Positions 25,483 through 34,139 of a stretch of 64,000 nt of DNA are shown piece by piece (the stretch's first letter is position 1; each line of letters starts with the position of its first letter). The notes under the pieces were generated by a model. It was not told where the DNA came from. It searched no databases and worked only from the letters and a program-made list of their open reading frames with translations. A program made the position numbers and the translations under genes. Source of the stretch: Geomonas ferrireducens (GTDB taxonomy: Bacteria; Desulfobacterota; Desulfuromonadia; Geobacterales; Geobacteraceae); contig NZ_SSYA01000002.1 in the NCBI RefSeq assembly GCF_004917065.1, positions 411,897 through 475,896 of the forward strand. The letters are read 5' to 3'.

Positions 25483-26331
25483 ATGTCATATCCCGATACC
25501 ATCAACCTTCCCTTTAACGGCGAGATCATAAAAACCCGATTCACCCAACTGAAACCGGACGCGGCCACCGATCCCGGGCCGGGCTACTGGGTCCTCCTCC
25601 AGGGGGACGCGCTCCTCTTGCAGGATGGCGACCTCTACCGGGGCGAGCTCCCCCCATCACTAAACGACGACGGCCGCGCGCTGCAGTTCGGGGAGTGGGA
25701 CGGTGCACCGGTGCGCCTTTTAAGCCTCGGGAAAACCGAAGCGGTTCCTGAGACGCTTCAGCCCGTCCCGTGGACCGAGCTTCCGGACCAGTTGGCCTCC
25801 ATCTACGGCGTCGCCAAACAGATCCTTTACTGGGAGCGGCAAAGCAGCCACTGCTCGCGCTGCGGCAGCGGCGAGATGACCCGCATCGCCCCCACCTGGG
25901 GCAAGCGCTGCGGCGGCTGCGGGCACGAGCATTACCCGCACATCCATCCCTGCATCATCGTCCTCATCAAGCGCGGCGACGAATTCCTGCTGGCGCGAAA
26001 GCCGGAATGGGCCGCCGGGCGCTACAGCCTCGTTGCCGGTTTCGTGGACTTCGGAGAATCGCTTGAGGAGTGCGTGGCGCGCGAGGTGTTCGAGGAGACC
26101 GGTCTCAAGGTAACCGACGTAAACTACGTCGGGAGCCAGAACTGGCCCTTCCCGAGCCAGCTCATGGCCGGCTTTGTCGCGCGTCACGAGTCGGGCGAGA
26201 TAAGGGTCGATCACGACGAACTGGAGGATGCGCAGTGGTTCACCAGGGAACGCATGCCCCCGGCGCTCCCCCCAAGGCGCAGCATCGCGCGCTGGATCAT
26301 CGACAATTTCGCCCTTAAAGACGAGGGGTGA
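25483..26331 (+). CDS. nudC: NAD(H) pyrophosphatase / RNA deNADding enzyme NudC
   Basis: A 282-residue Nudix hydrolase that cleaves NADH and removes NAD caps from RNA. The start at 25483 has AGGAG upstream; the open frame begins earlier but carries no signal. A zinc ribbon is formed by Cys124, Cys127, Cys143 and Cys146. The Nudix box GFVDFGESLEECVAREVFEETGL fits the consensus exactly, and SQNWPFPSQLMAGF is the NudC-specific motif. It is transcribed from its own promoter, divergent from aguA, and ends 82 bases before a strong terminator hairpin. Confidence 0.95.
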   Translation: MSYPDTINLPFNGEIIKTRFTQLKPDAATDPGPGYWVLLQGDALLLQDGDLYRGELPPSLNDDGRALQFGEWDGAPVRLLSLGKTEAVPETLQPVPWTELPDQLASIYGVAKQILYWERQSSHCSRCGSGEMTRIAPTWGKRCGGCGHEHYPHIHPCIIVLIKRGDEFLLARKPEWAAGRYSLVAGFVDFGESLEECVAREVFEETGLKVTDVNYVGSQNWPFPSQLMAGFVARHESGEIRVDHDELEDAQWFTRERMPPALPPRRSIARWIIDNFALKDEG

Positions 26332-26412
26332 AAAAAAATAATTAAAGTCCTGGGAGCTGTGTCCGAAGAGTAGTTGTGAACCTTGGAACACACTCCTGGG
26401 TCTCCTTTTCGA

Positions 26413-26442
26413 GGGGACGGTCGCTGCCGTCCCCATTTTTTT
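26413..26442 (+). terminator. Rho-independent terminator of nudC
   Basis: Stem GGGGACGG/CCGTCCCC (26413-26420 with 26427-26434), 6-base loop, then ATTTTTTT. The T-run makes this a textbook terminator. Confidence 0.9.
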
Positions 26443-26530
26443 CCCCTCCCATCGTTTTTCTTCCCACTTTGGATCAACTGCAGGTGCGCGCCCACGAATA
26501 ACCTCCTTTCGTTGTTAAACTAAAATTGAC

Positions 26531-26750
26531 GTTAGTGGCCAACCGTCCATGTTAGTGGCTAAAGTCGCGTCTTAGTATATAAAGTCGCGTCTTAGTGGAT
26601 AAAAACGCAACTTAGTGGACAAAGACGCAACTTAGCGGACAAAGACGCAACTTAGCGGATAAAGACGCAACTTAGTGGCTAAAGACGCAACTTAGTGGCT
26701 AAAGTCCCAACTTAGTGGCTAAAGTCCCGTCTTAGTGGATAAAGTCCCAT
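26531..26750. repeat. Eleven tandem 20-bp repeats upstream of SNF2/SWIM gene
   Basis: Units follow each other without spacers at exactly 20 bp from 26531 to 26750, with a truncated twelfth at 26751. The centre of the array is most regular, CTTAGTGGATAAAGACGCAA and close variants; the ends diverge (GTTAGTGGCCAACCGTCCAT at 26531, CTTAGTGGATAAAGTCCCAT at 26731). The 20-bp period is not a multiple of three and TAG occurs in nearly every unit, so all frames are blocked. Function unknown; such arrays can be protein-binding sites. Confidence 0.93.
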
Positions 26751-26922
26751 CTTGGATAAAGTTTTATGTTTGCTGTCGGACCTTCGCTGCCGGCGGGGAG
26801 GTTTTGGATCTTGGGGCCGGCTCCCACCTTCTTTTCAATCCCTTGGTAAGGCGCGGTTGTATTCGGGCTCTGTTTCTGGTACCTTATACGATCCTTTGCT
26901 CGCACACCCGGGGAGTTCCCAC

Positions 26923-29900
26923 GTGATCGACATTCCGTCCAACCCACTGCTGCGGCACCTGTTCCAAATGCCTGCGGCGGGCATCTATGCGCTGGCCGAC
27001 AAGGTGCACCTCTTCAACGGCTTCGAGCTGTGCAAGAGGACTCCGGTCGCAAGCGTCGCCTGGCAGCAGGCCGGCGACGTCCTTGAGGTCGGCCTGTCGG
27101 ATGCGGGGCAGACCTGCCGGGTGAGCCTGTCGATCGCCCATGGCGAATTCAACGGCAGTTGCAATTGCGGCGTCTGGAGTCCGCACGGGCGTTGCCCGCA
27201 CCTCGTCGCGGCCCTCGCCACGGTGAAAAAGGCGCTCGCCCCGGCTTCCCTTCCCATGCTGCAACTCCCCAACGATTACCTGGCTGGAATCCGTGAGCAA
27301 CTCTCCCTGGTTCCGGTTAAAGAGGTCGCTGCCGAAGAGGGGACGATCCCCGCCGATAGTGGCTACGCCCTGGTGCTTGAAAGGCAGCAGGGTGAAGTGC
27401 GCCTTCGCCTCATGCAGAACCTCCTGCCGGTCGCGCTCTACGACACGGCTCTTCCCGCCTCCATGCGCGACTTCCTGAGACTGTTGCATTCTTCGGCACT
27501 GCGCGGCCGCGTCGTGGAAGAGTTCCTCGGGCGTTTCCGCGGGCGCTTCCCGATCCTCTACCTTTCCGGGGATGAGACGAGGCCGCTCTCGTTCGACGCC
27601 TCGGTGACCCGTGCCGTCCTGCTGCAGCTCGATCTGGATAAAGGGGAGGTCGCCGCAACCCTCTCCCTCGAGAACGGCGCCTCGATGGATGACGCGCTCT
27701 TCATCCACCAGGGTTACCTCTTCGATCTCAAACGCAGCCTGATCCAGAAGGTCGATGACACCGGCCAGCGCCTCTACGGAAGCCTCACGGTTCTTCTTGC
27801 GCGGCTTCCCGAAGCCCCGGCGGTGGAGGCGACAGGTTGCCGTTTCCCTGCGGCGCTCTTCAACCGGCTTCAGTTCGAGCTCGGCGCCGAGGGGGAGACC
27901 GCCTCGCGCCTTATCCTCTCCGTCTCCGGCGTCTGCGTGACGCCGAGAGTCATCGAGCCGCGCTACCGACTAAATATCCTCGAGCTCGAGGATATGGTGC
28001 CGCTGGTGGCCGAAGGGGCGGCCGGGGAAGCCGTCTTTTCCTTCTACTCCGAGGCCTTCCGCTTCCTGAACGGAGACGGCCGCGCCTCATACCCGCAACC
28101 GTTGAAGGCGAAGAAGCGTGTCGCCGCCATCGCGAAGGCCTGCTTCGCAGCCTTTGGCTCCAACAACCTTGCGGAGCGCGACCGCCTCGTACGCCAGACG
28201 CTGGAAGGGGCCGAATTCTTCAAGCGCGGCATCAGAGCCGACGCCCGCGCCATCATCAACGGTTTCTGCGAAGAGGCGCGCAGGACGCTCACCTTGTTGC
28301 AGCTCTCGGAGGATGGAGAGTGGCTCGCCCTCGGGGTCGACGTCTCGCGTCAGACGCGTCTTCTCGAGATCCTCGCGGAAATCTTCGGCTTCGATATCTT
28401 CTGGCAGGCGGGGGAGGGGGAGCGCTTCTCGCTGGAGCGCAAGGTTTTCATGGGGCGCCTGGGCGAGCTGAAGGCGGCGCTTGTCGCCGAGGGGTATTCC
28501 ATCGCCCTTGCCGGCGAGGAGCTGCAGACCGTTTCCTGGACCTTCACCCTGGACGCCACCAGGTCGACCATCGACTGGTTCGAGCTGCGTCCGGAGATTC
28601 GCGCCGACGGCGAACTGGTCGACGAGGCCGAACTCATGGCCGCTTTGAACGGCGGCGGGGTCTTCCGTCGGGGAGGCGCCGTTTTCCTTCTCGACCCGCT
28701 CACGAGCAGCACACTCGCCCTTTTTGCCCCCCATACGAAACGCGAGGTGGTGCGGGTGCCGCGCCTGCAGATCCTCGACTGGATCACGCTCAGGAAAAAC
28801 GGCGTGCGCGTGCTTTTGTCCCCCGAGGACGAGCGCATCTTCGAGAGCCTTACCCGCTTCGAGGGGATACCGAAACTCGACGCACCGGTGGGGCTGAAGG
28901 CCACCCTGCGCAACTACCAGGTCGAAGGGTACAGCTGGCTCGCCTTTCTCTACGAGCACCGTTTCGGGGCCTGCCTAGCCGACGACATGGGGCTTGGCAA
29001 AACCATCCAGGCGATCGCGCTTCTGGCCGGGCTCAAGGAGGGGGCCATCGCCTCCGATGTGCCCCGCGAAGTGCCGCACCTCGTCGTGGTTCCACCCACC
29101 CTCATCTTCAACTGGGAGAGCGAGCTTGCCCGCTTCTACCCGGACCTGAAGGTCGGCGTCTATCGCGGCCAGGGGCGCCGTGCCGAATTCGCGGGTTTTG
29201 ACGTCGTCATCACGAGCTACGGAGTGGTGCAGCGCGACATCGAGGTGCTGCGCGAGATCCCGTTCCACGTCGTCGTCTTCGACGAGGCCCAGGCGGTGAA
29301 GAATATCCACGCCGAGACCACCGGGGCGGTACGCAGGCTGAAGGGAGCCTTCAAGGTCGCCCTCACCGGGACGCCGCTGGAAAACCACCTGGGTGAGTAT
29401 TTCTCGGTGATGGACCTGGCTCTCCCCGGGCTCCTCGGCCCGTACGAACAGTTCCGCAAACAGATGGGGCGCGAGGGAAACGACTTCATCGAGACGCTGA
29501 TCCGGCGCACCCGCCCCTTCATCCTGCGCCGCTCGAAGGACATGATCGCAGCGGAGCTCCCGCCGAAGGTGGAGACCGACCTCTACCTGGAGATGAGTCC
29601 GAGGCAGAAGGCGCTCTACGCCCGGACCGTCACCGAGGTGCGCGAGACGGTGGCGCGTGCCTTCGCCTCCAACGCCGCCGGACAGGCGCGCATCATCGCG
29701 CTAACCGCGATCCTCAAGCTGCGCCAGATCTGCCTCTGCTCACGACTCGTCCTCCCCGGGGCCAACGACCGCTCTCCGAAGATAGAGTTCCTGGTGGATC
29801 AGCTGCAGGAACTCTTCGCCGAAGGGCACAGCGTGCTCGTCTTTTCGCAGTTCACCTCGTTTCTCGACATCGTCGAGCAGGGGCTCACCCAGCACGGCAT

Positions 29901-30288
29901 CGCCTCCTCGCGCCTGGACGGCTCCACGCCGGTCTCACGCCGCAAGGAACTGGTGCAGAACTTCCAGGAAGCGACCGAGCCCGGCGTGTTTCTCTTGAGC
30001 CTCAAGGCTGGGGGACGCGGCCTCAACCTGACCCGCGCCTCCTACGTCTTTCACTTGGACCCCTGGTGGAACCCGGCCGTCGAGAGTCAGGCCTCGGACC
30101 GGGCGCACCGCATCGGACAGAAGCGCCAGGTCACCATCACGAGGCTTTTGATGCGGCACAGCATCGAGGAGAAGATGATGGAACTGAAGAAGCGCAAGCT
30201 GAAACTGTACCGGGCGCTTCTGGATGAGGCGGAGCAGGGGGGGAGCGTCTCTATCGGGCGGGAGGACTTCGAGTTCCTGCTGGGGTAG
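26923..30288 (+). CDS. SNF2-family helicase with SWIM zinc finger
   Basis: A 1121-residue cytoplasmic DNA translocase. The start is taken as GTG 26923, with GGGGAG upstream and a sensible N-terminus (VIDIPSNPLLRHL). A SWIM zinc finger lies at Cys80, Cys82, Cys91, His93 (CxC-x8-CxH). After a 500-residue middle region comes the motor: LADDMGLGKT around 685-694, DEAQ at 787-790, ALTGTPLENHLGEYFS, LSLKAGGRGLNLT and DPWWNPAVESQASDRAHRIGQ. SWIM-SNF2 proteins are widespread in bacteria; substrates are unknown. The gene is preceded by the 20-bp repeat array. Confidence 0.9.
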   Translation: MIDIPSNPLLRHLFQMPAAGIYALADKVHLFNGFELCKRTPVASVAWQQAGDVLEVGLSDAGQTCRVSLSIAHGEFNGSCNCGVWSPHGRCPHLVAALATVKKALAPASLPMLQLPNDYLAGIREQLSLVPVKEVAAEEGTIPADSGYALVLERQQGEVRLRLMQNLLPVALYDTALPASMRDFLRLLHSSALRGRVVEEFLGRFRGRFPILYLSGDETRPLSFDASVTRAVLLQLDLDKGEVAATLSLENGASMDDALFIHQGYLFDLKRSLIQKVDDTGQRLYGSLTVLLARLPEAPAVEATGCRFPAALFNRLQFELGAEGETASRLILSVSGVCVTPRVIEPRYRLNILELEDMVPLVAEGAAGEAVFSFYSEAFRFLNGDGRASYPQPLKAKKRVAAIAKACFAAFGSNNLAERDRLVRQTLEGAEFFKRGIRADARAIINGFCEEARRTLTLLQLSEDGEWLALGVDVSRQTRLLEILAEIFGFDIFWQAGEGERFSLERKVFMGRLGELKAALVAEGYSIALAGEELQTVSWTFTLDATRSTIDWFELRPEIRADGELVDEAELMAALNGGGVFRRGGAVFLLDPLTSSTLALFAPHTKREVVRVPRLQILDWITLRKNGVRVLLSPEDERIFESLTRFEGIPKLDAPVGLKATLRNYQVEGYSWLAFLYEHRFGACLADDMGLGKTIQAIALLAGLKEGAIASDVPREVPHLVVVPPTLIFNWESELARFYPDLKVGVYRGQGRRAEFAGFDVVITSYGVVQRDIEVLREIPFHVVVFDEAQAVKNIHAETTGAVRRLKGAFKVALTGTPLENHLGEYFSVMDLALPGLLGPYEQFRKQMGREGNDFIETLIRRTRPFILRRSKDMIAAELPPKVETDLYLEMSPRQKALYARTVTEVRETVARAFASNAAGQARIIALTAILKLRQICLCSRLVLPGANDRSPKIEFLVDQLQELFAEGHSVLVFSQFTSFLDIVEQGLTQHGIASSRLDGSTPVSRRKELVQNFQEATEPGVFLLSLKAGGRGLNLTRASYVFHLDPWWNPAVESQASDRAHRIGQKRQVTITRLLMRHSIEEKMMELKKRKLKLYRALLDEAEQGGSVSIGREDFEFLLG

Positions 30289-30290
30289 GG

Positions 30291-30737
30291 TCAGGCCTGG
30301 GGCTGGGTGAAGTAGCGGCAGAAGGAGAGGGTGTTCCTGCCGTTATGGGAGCGGTAGCTCACCTCGTCCATGAGGGTCTCGATGATGAAGAGCCCCATGC
30401 CGTTTTCGGGGATGGAGCCGATCACTTCGGGGTCGAACTCGAGGCTTCTAGGCGCGAAATCCTCGATCGCGGTCCCCTCGTCGGAAACCTCGAAGGAGAT
30501 GCGGTCGTGATGCAGCGTGATGGCCGTGTCGACGCGGTAACCTTCCTGGCGGCGGTAGGCGTGGGTGATCGCGTTGTTTAGCGCCTCCACCACGCATACT
30601 TCCATCTCACCGTAGATCTCCTCCTTAAGGGGCGAACAGGCGCAGACGCCGCGCACCGCATGTCCCACGAGGGCCACGTCGCACAATCTGCTTTCGATGC
30701 TTAGATAGAGGGTTTTGCTCGGCTTCTTGATTATCAC
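30291..30737 (-). CDS. RsbW-like ATP-binding anti-sigma/regulatory kinase
   Basis: A 148-residue HATPase protein of the RsbW/SpoIIAB type. The N-box EALNNAITHAYRRQEG, the G1-box SDEGTAIEDF and G2-box GMGLFIIETLMDEVSYRS are present. Such kinases phosphorylate an anti-sigma antagonist or bind a sigma or other partner. No antagonist or sigma gene is adjacent, so the partner is elsewhere. The start is a GTG at 30737 with a weak ribosome-binding site. It is convergent with the SNF2/SWIM gene at a 2-base gap, with no terminator between. Confidence 0.88.
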   Translation of the reverse strand: MIIKKPSKTLYLSIESRLCDVALVGHAVRGVCACSPLKEEIYGEMEVCVVEALNNAITHAYRRQEGYRVDTAITLHHDRISFEVSDEGTAIEDFAPRSLEFDPEVIGSIPENGMGLFIIETLMDEVSYRSHNGRNTLSFCRYFTQPQA

Positions 30738-30767
30738 GCTGTCCCGCTTTCGTAGTTTTCGGTGGGG

Positions 30768-31238
30768 TCAGGCAGGTGAGGCCGCCTGCTGTTTCGGCGC
30801 GTCCGGTTCCACCCAGGAGACCCAGGATTGCGCCACGGAAAGCTGCTTTAAGAATTCTGCCGCGAAAAGAAACTCCCCCTGCGGCGCCGCCACGTTGATG
30901 CTCTCCTCGCCGCGCTGGATGGAGAAGGCGTATCCCTTCCGGCCGTGGCGCTCATAGCACTCCACAGTGAGCTTAGTTATCGTCTCCCCGTCGGTGGATT
31001 CGTAGCGGTGGGTGAAGGTTTCCTTCCCGCCGCTCGCCTCTACCTGTGCGATCTTCCTGGAGATCTCGAAGGCCTCGCACGGCTCCGCCACGAAGCGGAT
31101 GTGCTGGCGGCCTGCGGCGAGCCGGAAGAAGCGGAAGGCGACGCGCCCCTCTTCGGGCCTGCCGTTTTGCTTTTTTTCACTGGGAGCTATTTCGACGCCG
31201 GTTTCCTTGGCGAAGATGGTCAGTTTCGGAATTCTCAT
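30768..31238 (-). CDS. Hypothetical protein
   Basis: A 156-residue soluble protein with no motif I recognise. It has beta-rich, charged segments (VAFRFFRLAAGRQHIRFVAEP, THRYESTDGETITKLTVECYERHGRKGYAFSIQRG) and an Ala/Gln-rich tail. No signal peptide, membrane helix or cysteine cluster is seen. A G-rich site precedes the ATG. It lies between sfsA and the RsbW-like kinase on the same strand with short gaps, so the three may be one transcript. Confidence 0.65.
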   Translation of the reverse strand: MRIPKLTIFAKETGVEIAPSEKKQNGRPEEGRVAFRFFRLAAGRQHIRFVAEPCEAFEISRKIAQVEASGGKETFTHRYESTDGETITKLTVECYERHGRKGYAFSIQRGEESINVAAPQGEFLFAAEFLKQLSVAQSWVSWVEPDAPKQQAASPA

Positions 31239-31294
31239 TGGTCCCCCCGGGCAACGCGTATAACTTTAGCGTCCTTGCCAAGGATGTCAAATAC

Positions 31295-31990
31295 CTAGAG
31301 CAATACCGGGACCGGATGGGTGAGGCGTATCTCGCCGAGGGTTACCTGGGCCTGGTAGGCGAGGAGCTCGACCCCGGCGTCTGCCGCCTCCCTTAAAAGG
31401 CGGCCGTAGGTCGGGTCGATGGCGTCGGCGGGTGCCAGGGCGTCGCCGTCGCCGCGCTGTACCACGAAGAGGTTCACCGCACGGTGCCCCTGCCGCACCA
31501 TCTCCATAAGCTCGCGCAGGTGCTTCTGTCCACGCGTGCTGACCGCGTCCGGGAAGAGGGCGCAGCGCTCTTTGACCAGGGTGACGTTCTTGGTCTCCAC
31601 GTAGCAGAGGCCGCGCTCGCCGCTCAACAGGAGGTCGATCCTGCTTCCGGTGCCGTAGGGGACCTCCAGGGTGATCTTCTCGTAGCCGGAAAGCTCCGCA
31701 ATGGTCCCGTTCTGGATCGCCTCCCTGGTCAGCAGGTTGGGAAGCTGCGTGTTTATGCCGACCCACACGCCGTCCGCCTGCACCAGTTCCCAGCTGTGCG
31801 GGTACTTGCGCCCCGGGTTGCCGCTTACCGAAAGGACCACCCGGTTTCCAGGCACGGCGCACCCCATCATGCTCCCGGTGTTCGGCGTGTGGGCGGTGAC
31901 GAAGGTGCCGTCGTCGAGCTCGACGTCGGCGAGAAAGCGGTGGTAACGGCGGATCAGGGTTCCCTGGTACAGGGGGGGCGGCAGCATCAT
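31295..31990 (-). CDS. sfsA: SfsA DNA/RNA nuclease family protein
   Basis: A 231-residue cytoplasmic protein. LIRRYHRFLADVELDDGTFVTAHTPNTGSMMGCAVPG, then RKYPHSWELVQADGVWVGINTQLPN and LLLSGERGLCYVETKNVTLVKERCALFPDAVSTRGQKHLREL are the signatures of SfsA, first described as sugar fermentation stimulation protein and later as a nuclease; the Glu-x-Lys in YVETKN is a PD-(D/E)xK-like active site. The length is standard. Its physiological role is not settled. Confidence 0.95.
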   Translation of the reverse strand: MMLPPPLYQGTLIRRYHRFLADVELDDGTFVTAHTPNTGSMMGCAVPGNRVVLSVSGNPGRKYPHSWELVQADGVWVGINTQLPNLLTREAIQNGTIAELSGYEKITLEVPYGTGSRIDLLLSGERGLCYVETKNVTLVKERCALFPDAVSTRGQKHLRELMEMVRQGHRAVNLFVVQRGDGDALAPADAIDPTYGRLLREAADAGVELLAYQAQVTLGEIRLTHPVPVLL

Positions 31991-32111
31991 GTTTCTTCGT
32001 CCTCGTGTTACGTCTTGTCTTGGGAGTTTCCCGTCGAGACCTTAACCGCGAACGCCGCTCGCTGTCCAGTGAAAACTGTCCCGTAAATATGGCGCCTGGG
32101 CGAGAAAACTG

Positions 32112-32139
32112 TTGATCCGGTTGACCATTCTGCTAGACT
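32112..32139 (+). promoter_or_regulatory. Possible promoter for the PhnA-like gene
   Basis: TTGATC (32112-32117), 16 bases, TAGACT (32134-32139), 37 bases ahead of the ATG. Both boxes are imperfect and the call is by eye. Confidence 0.3.
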
Positions 32140-32175
32140 CGGCAGCGCTGCCATTCAGGCGGCAAGGAGGCGGGA

Positions 32176-32550
32176 ATGGCAAAGGGCGCGCAGCAAAACA
32201 AGGACCACCTGGAGGCGGTGCAGCTTTTCGGCAAGACCGTGAGCAAGAGGGCGGCTTTCAAGTGCGAATGGTGCGAGGGGAACGAGGAGTTGCGCCTCTG
32301 GGAATACCGGCCGGATGAAGAGCCTGTTGAGGATAACCTCGCGCTTTTGTGCCGCTCCTGCCGTGAGCTCGCCGTCATGAAAGCCCCCGACCCCAGGCGG
32401 CTGCGCTCGATCAGGAACGCGCTCTGGAGCCCGGTCCCGGCGGTGGCCGAAGGGGCCGCCGTGGTGCTTGCGCGCTGCAAGGAGCCTTGGGCGCGGGAGG
32501 CGATCGAGGAGAGCTTCATCGACGAGGCGCTCAAGGAACGCCTGCTCTAG
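32176..32550 (+). CDS. PhnA-like zinc-ribbon protein
   Basis: A 124-residue protein starting after AGGAGG. Two CxxC knuckles, CEWC (around 35-38) and CRSC (around 75-78), flank the segment LRLWEYRPDEEPVEDNLALL, which resembles the PhnA/alkylphosphonate-type zinc-ribbon family and some HNH-like proteins. The C-terminal third is helical (AVVLARCKEPWAREAIEESFIDEAL). The name PhnA does not mean phosphonate use. Function unknown. Confidence 0.7.
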   Translation: MAKGAQQNKDHLEAVQLFGKTVSKRAAFKCEWCEGNEELRLWEYRPDEEPVEDNLALLCRSCRELAVMKAPDPRRLRSIRNALWSPVPAVAEGAAVVLARCKEPWAREAIEESFIDEALKERLL

Positions 32551-32665
32551 CCGCCGGGCGCCGTTACGACTGGGCCGCCCGGGATTATCTGTTTGACGCA
32601 TGATGAGCCGTTGTGGTAATAAATACAGTTTGTTAAATGTCAATTTCGGTTCTGGAAAGGTTGGT

Positions 32666-33571
32666 ATGGCGCAAGGGATAAAAAAAGGGATCCTGTTGGC
32701 TGGCGGTGCCGGCAGCAGGCTCTACCCGCTCACGATGGTGGCCAGCAAGCAGTTGCAGCCGGTCTATGACAAGCCGATGATCTACTACCCGCTGGCGACC
32801 CTCATGATGGCGGGGATCTCCGACATACTGATCATCTCCACGCCGCAGGACACCCCTCGTTTCGAGGCGCTCCTCGGTGACGGGTCGCGCTGGGGCATCC
32901 GGCTGAGCTACGCGGTGCAGCCCGAACCGAAGGGGATCGCCCAGGCCTTTCTCATCGGTGAAGAATTCATCGCCGGCGACCCGGTCTGCCTGATTCTCGG
33001 CGACAACATCTTCTATGGCAAGATGGAGCTCGACAAGCTGATCGCCGACTTTGACGGCGGCGCAAAGATATTCGGCTACTACGTGCAGGACCCGGAGCGC
33101 TACGGCGTCGTCGAGTTCGATATCGACGGCAAGGTTCTCAGCATCGAGGAGAAGCCGAAAGTTCCCAAATCAAGCTACGCGGTTCCCGGTCTCTACCTCT
33201 ACGACGGGAGCGTGGTCGAAGTGGCCAGGGCTCTCAAGCCTTCACCCCGCGGTGAGCTCGAGATCACCGACATAAACCTTGATTACCTGAGACGCGGCGA
33301 GCTTACCGTTCAGAGGCTCGGGCGCGGCATCGCATGGCTCGACACCGGTACCCACCAGAGTCTCCTTGAGGCCTCCCACTTCATCGGCACGCTGGAAGCC
33401 CGGCAGGGGCTCAAGACCGCCTGCCTGGAAGAGATCGCCCTGCGCATGGGCTATCTCGATTGCAAGGGTATGGCGCGGGTCATCGAACAGACGCCCAACT
33501 CGTCCTACCGTGACTACCTAGTGCGGGTGTACAACGAGACCGAGCTTTGCGGCGGGGAGGGGATGAAATGA
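32666..33571 (+). CDS. rfbA: Glucose-1-phosphate thymidylyltransferase RfbA
   Basis: A 301-residue cytoplasmic enzyme joining dTTP and glucose-1-phosphate to dTDP-glucose, the first step to dTDP-rhamnose and related surface sugars. The opening [18 protein letters not shown] is the nucleotidyltransferase signature. [10 protein letters not shown] holds the Mg-binding Asp, and [16 protein letters not shown] and [13 protein letters not shown] are typical. The start at 32666 follows GGAAAGG. Its stop overlaps the start of the cupin epimerase gene (ATGA). rmlB and rmlD are not in the window. Confidence 0.94.
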   Translation: MAQGIKKGILLAGGAGSRLYPLTMVASKQLQPVYDKPMIYYPLATLMMAGISDILIISTPQDTPRFEALLGDGSRWGIRLSYAVQPEPKGIAQAFLIGEEFIAGDPVCLILGDNIFYGKMELDKLIADFDGGAKIFGYYVQDPERYGVVEFDIDGKVLSIEEKPKVPKSSYAVPGLYLYDGSVVEVARALKPSPRGELEITDINLDYLRRGELTVQRLGRGIAWLDTGTHQSLLEASHFIGTLEARQGLKTACLEEIALRMGYLDCKGMARVIEQTPNSSYRDYLVRVYNETELCGGEGMK

Positions 33572-34056
33572 GTGAGGCGGTAGTTTACAAAAAGGGGCGC
33601 ATCCACGACGTGGTGCACAAGCCCCTGGGCAAGTTCCTGGACGAGCGGGGTTGGCTTACCGAGCTTTTCCGCTCCGACGAACTGGAACCGGGCGTCATGC
33701 CCGCCATGGCGTACATCTCGATGACCCTGCCCGGAGTGGCGCGCGGTCCGCACGAGCATGTCGACCAGACCGACCTTTTCTGCTTCATGGGGCCTTCGAA
33801 CTTCAAGGTGTACCTCTGGGACGCCCGCCCCGATTCTCCGAGCTACGGAATCAAACAGGTGATTTACGCTGGCGTGGACGCACCGATGATGGTGATCGTG
33901 CCGCCGGGCGTGGTGCATGCCTACCGTAACATCGGTCTTGAAAGCGGCATCGTCTTCAACGCCCCGAACCGGCTGTACGCGGGGGAGGGGAAACGCGAGC
34001 CGGTCGACGAAATCCGCCACGAGGAACTCGTGGACTCTCCGTTTCAGCTTGACTGA
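33568..34056 (+). CDS. dTDP-4-dehydrorhamnose 3,5-epimerase-like cupin
   Basis: A 162-residue cupin with the opening [14 protein letters not shown] seen in RmlC relatives and translation coupled to rfbA by ATGA overlap. RmlC normally has a catalytic His in RGLHxQ; here the equivalent loop reads [13 protein letters not shown], so the usual motif is altered, and [13 protein letters not shown] carries the second cupin motif. It probably acts on the sugar nucleotide from RfbA, but 3,5-epimerisation is not certain; a 3,4-ketoisomerase-like or other cupin reaction is possible. Confidence 0.8.
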   Translation: MSEAVVYKKGRIHDVVHKPLGKFLDERGWLTELFRSDELEPGVMPAMAYISMTLPGVARGPHEHVDQTDLFCFMGPSNFKVYLWDARPDSPSYGIKQVIYAGVDAPMMVIVPPGVVHAYRNIGLESGIVFNAPNRLYAGEGKREPVDEIRHEELVDSPFQLD

Positions 34057-34100
34057 GCGCCTCTTCTTCGCGGCGACATGCGATGACATCATTCGACAAA

Positions 34101-34122
34101 TAGGGGGCCGCAGTGCCCCCTA
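34101..34122 (+). repeat. Perfect hairpin upstream of mreC
   Basis: TAGGGGGC pairs with GCCCCCTA around six bases. It lies between the cupin gene and mreC, just before the chosen mreC start. No T-run follows. It may be a weak terminator or a barrier that separates the sugar and cell-shape genes. Confidence 0.55.
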
Positions 34123-34139
34123 AACCATTTCTGAGGCCG

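Larger units (their letters stand above)
26332..26922 (+). other. 591-base non-coding region: nudC terminator, repeat array, leader
   Basis: Holds, left to right: a small hairpin-capable stretch (26357-26394; GAG/CTC, TGTGT/ACACA and CC/GG can pair), the terminator at 26413, the eleven 20-bp repeats, and about 170 bases of leader up to the GTG at 26923. No convincing gene, tRNA or known small RNA is seen. An ATG at 26752 stays in frame with the helicase but has no ribosome-binding site. Confidence 0.6.

Noticed and set aside
26340-26400. Possible 6S, SRP or other small RNA before the nudC terminator
   Set aside because: A weak stem is possible but no signature of a known RNA family is visible; it is more simply the 3' end of the nudC transcript.
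26531-26760. 20-bp repeats as a CRISPR array
   Set aside because: Repeats run head to tail with no unique spacers and no cas genes nearby.
26752-26922. N-terminal extension of the SNF2/SWIM protein from an ATG at 26752
   Set aside because: No ribosome-binding site and a basic, unconserved-looking sequence; the GTG at 26923 has GGGGAG.
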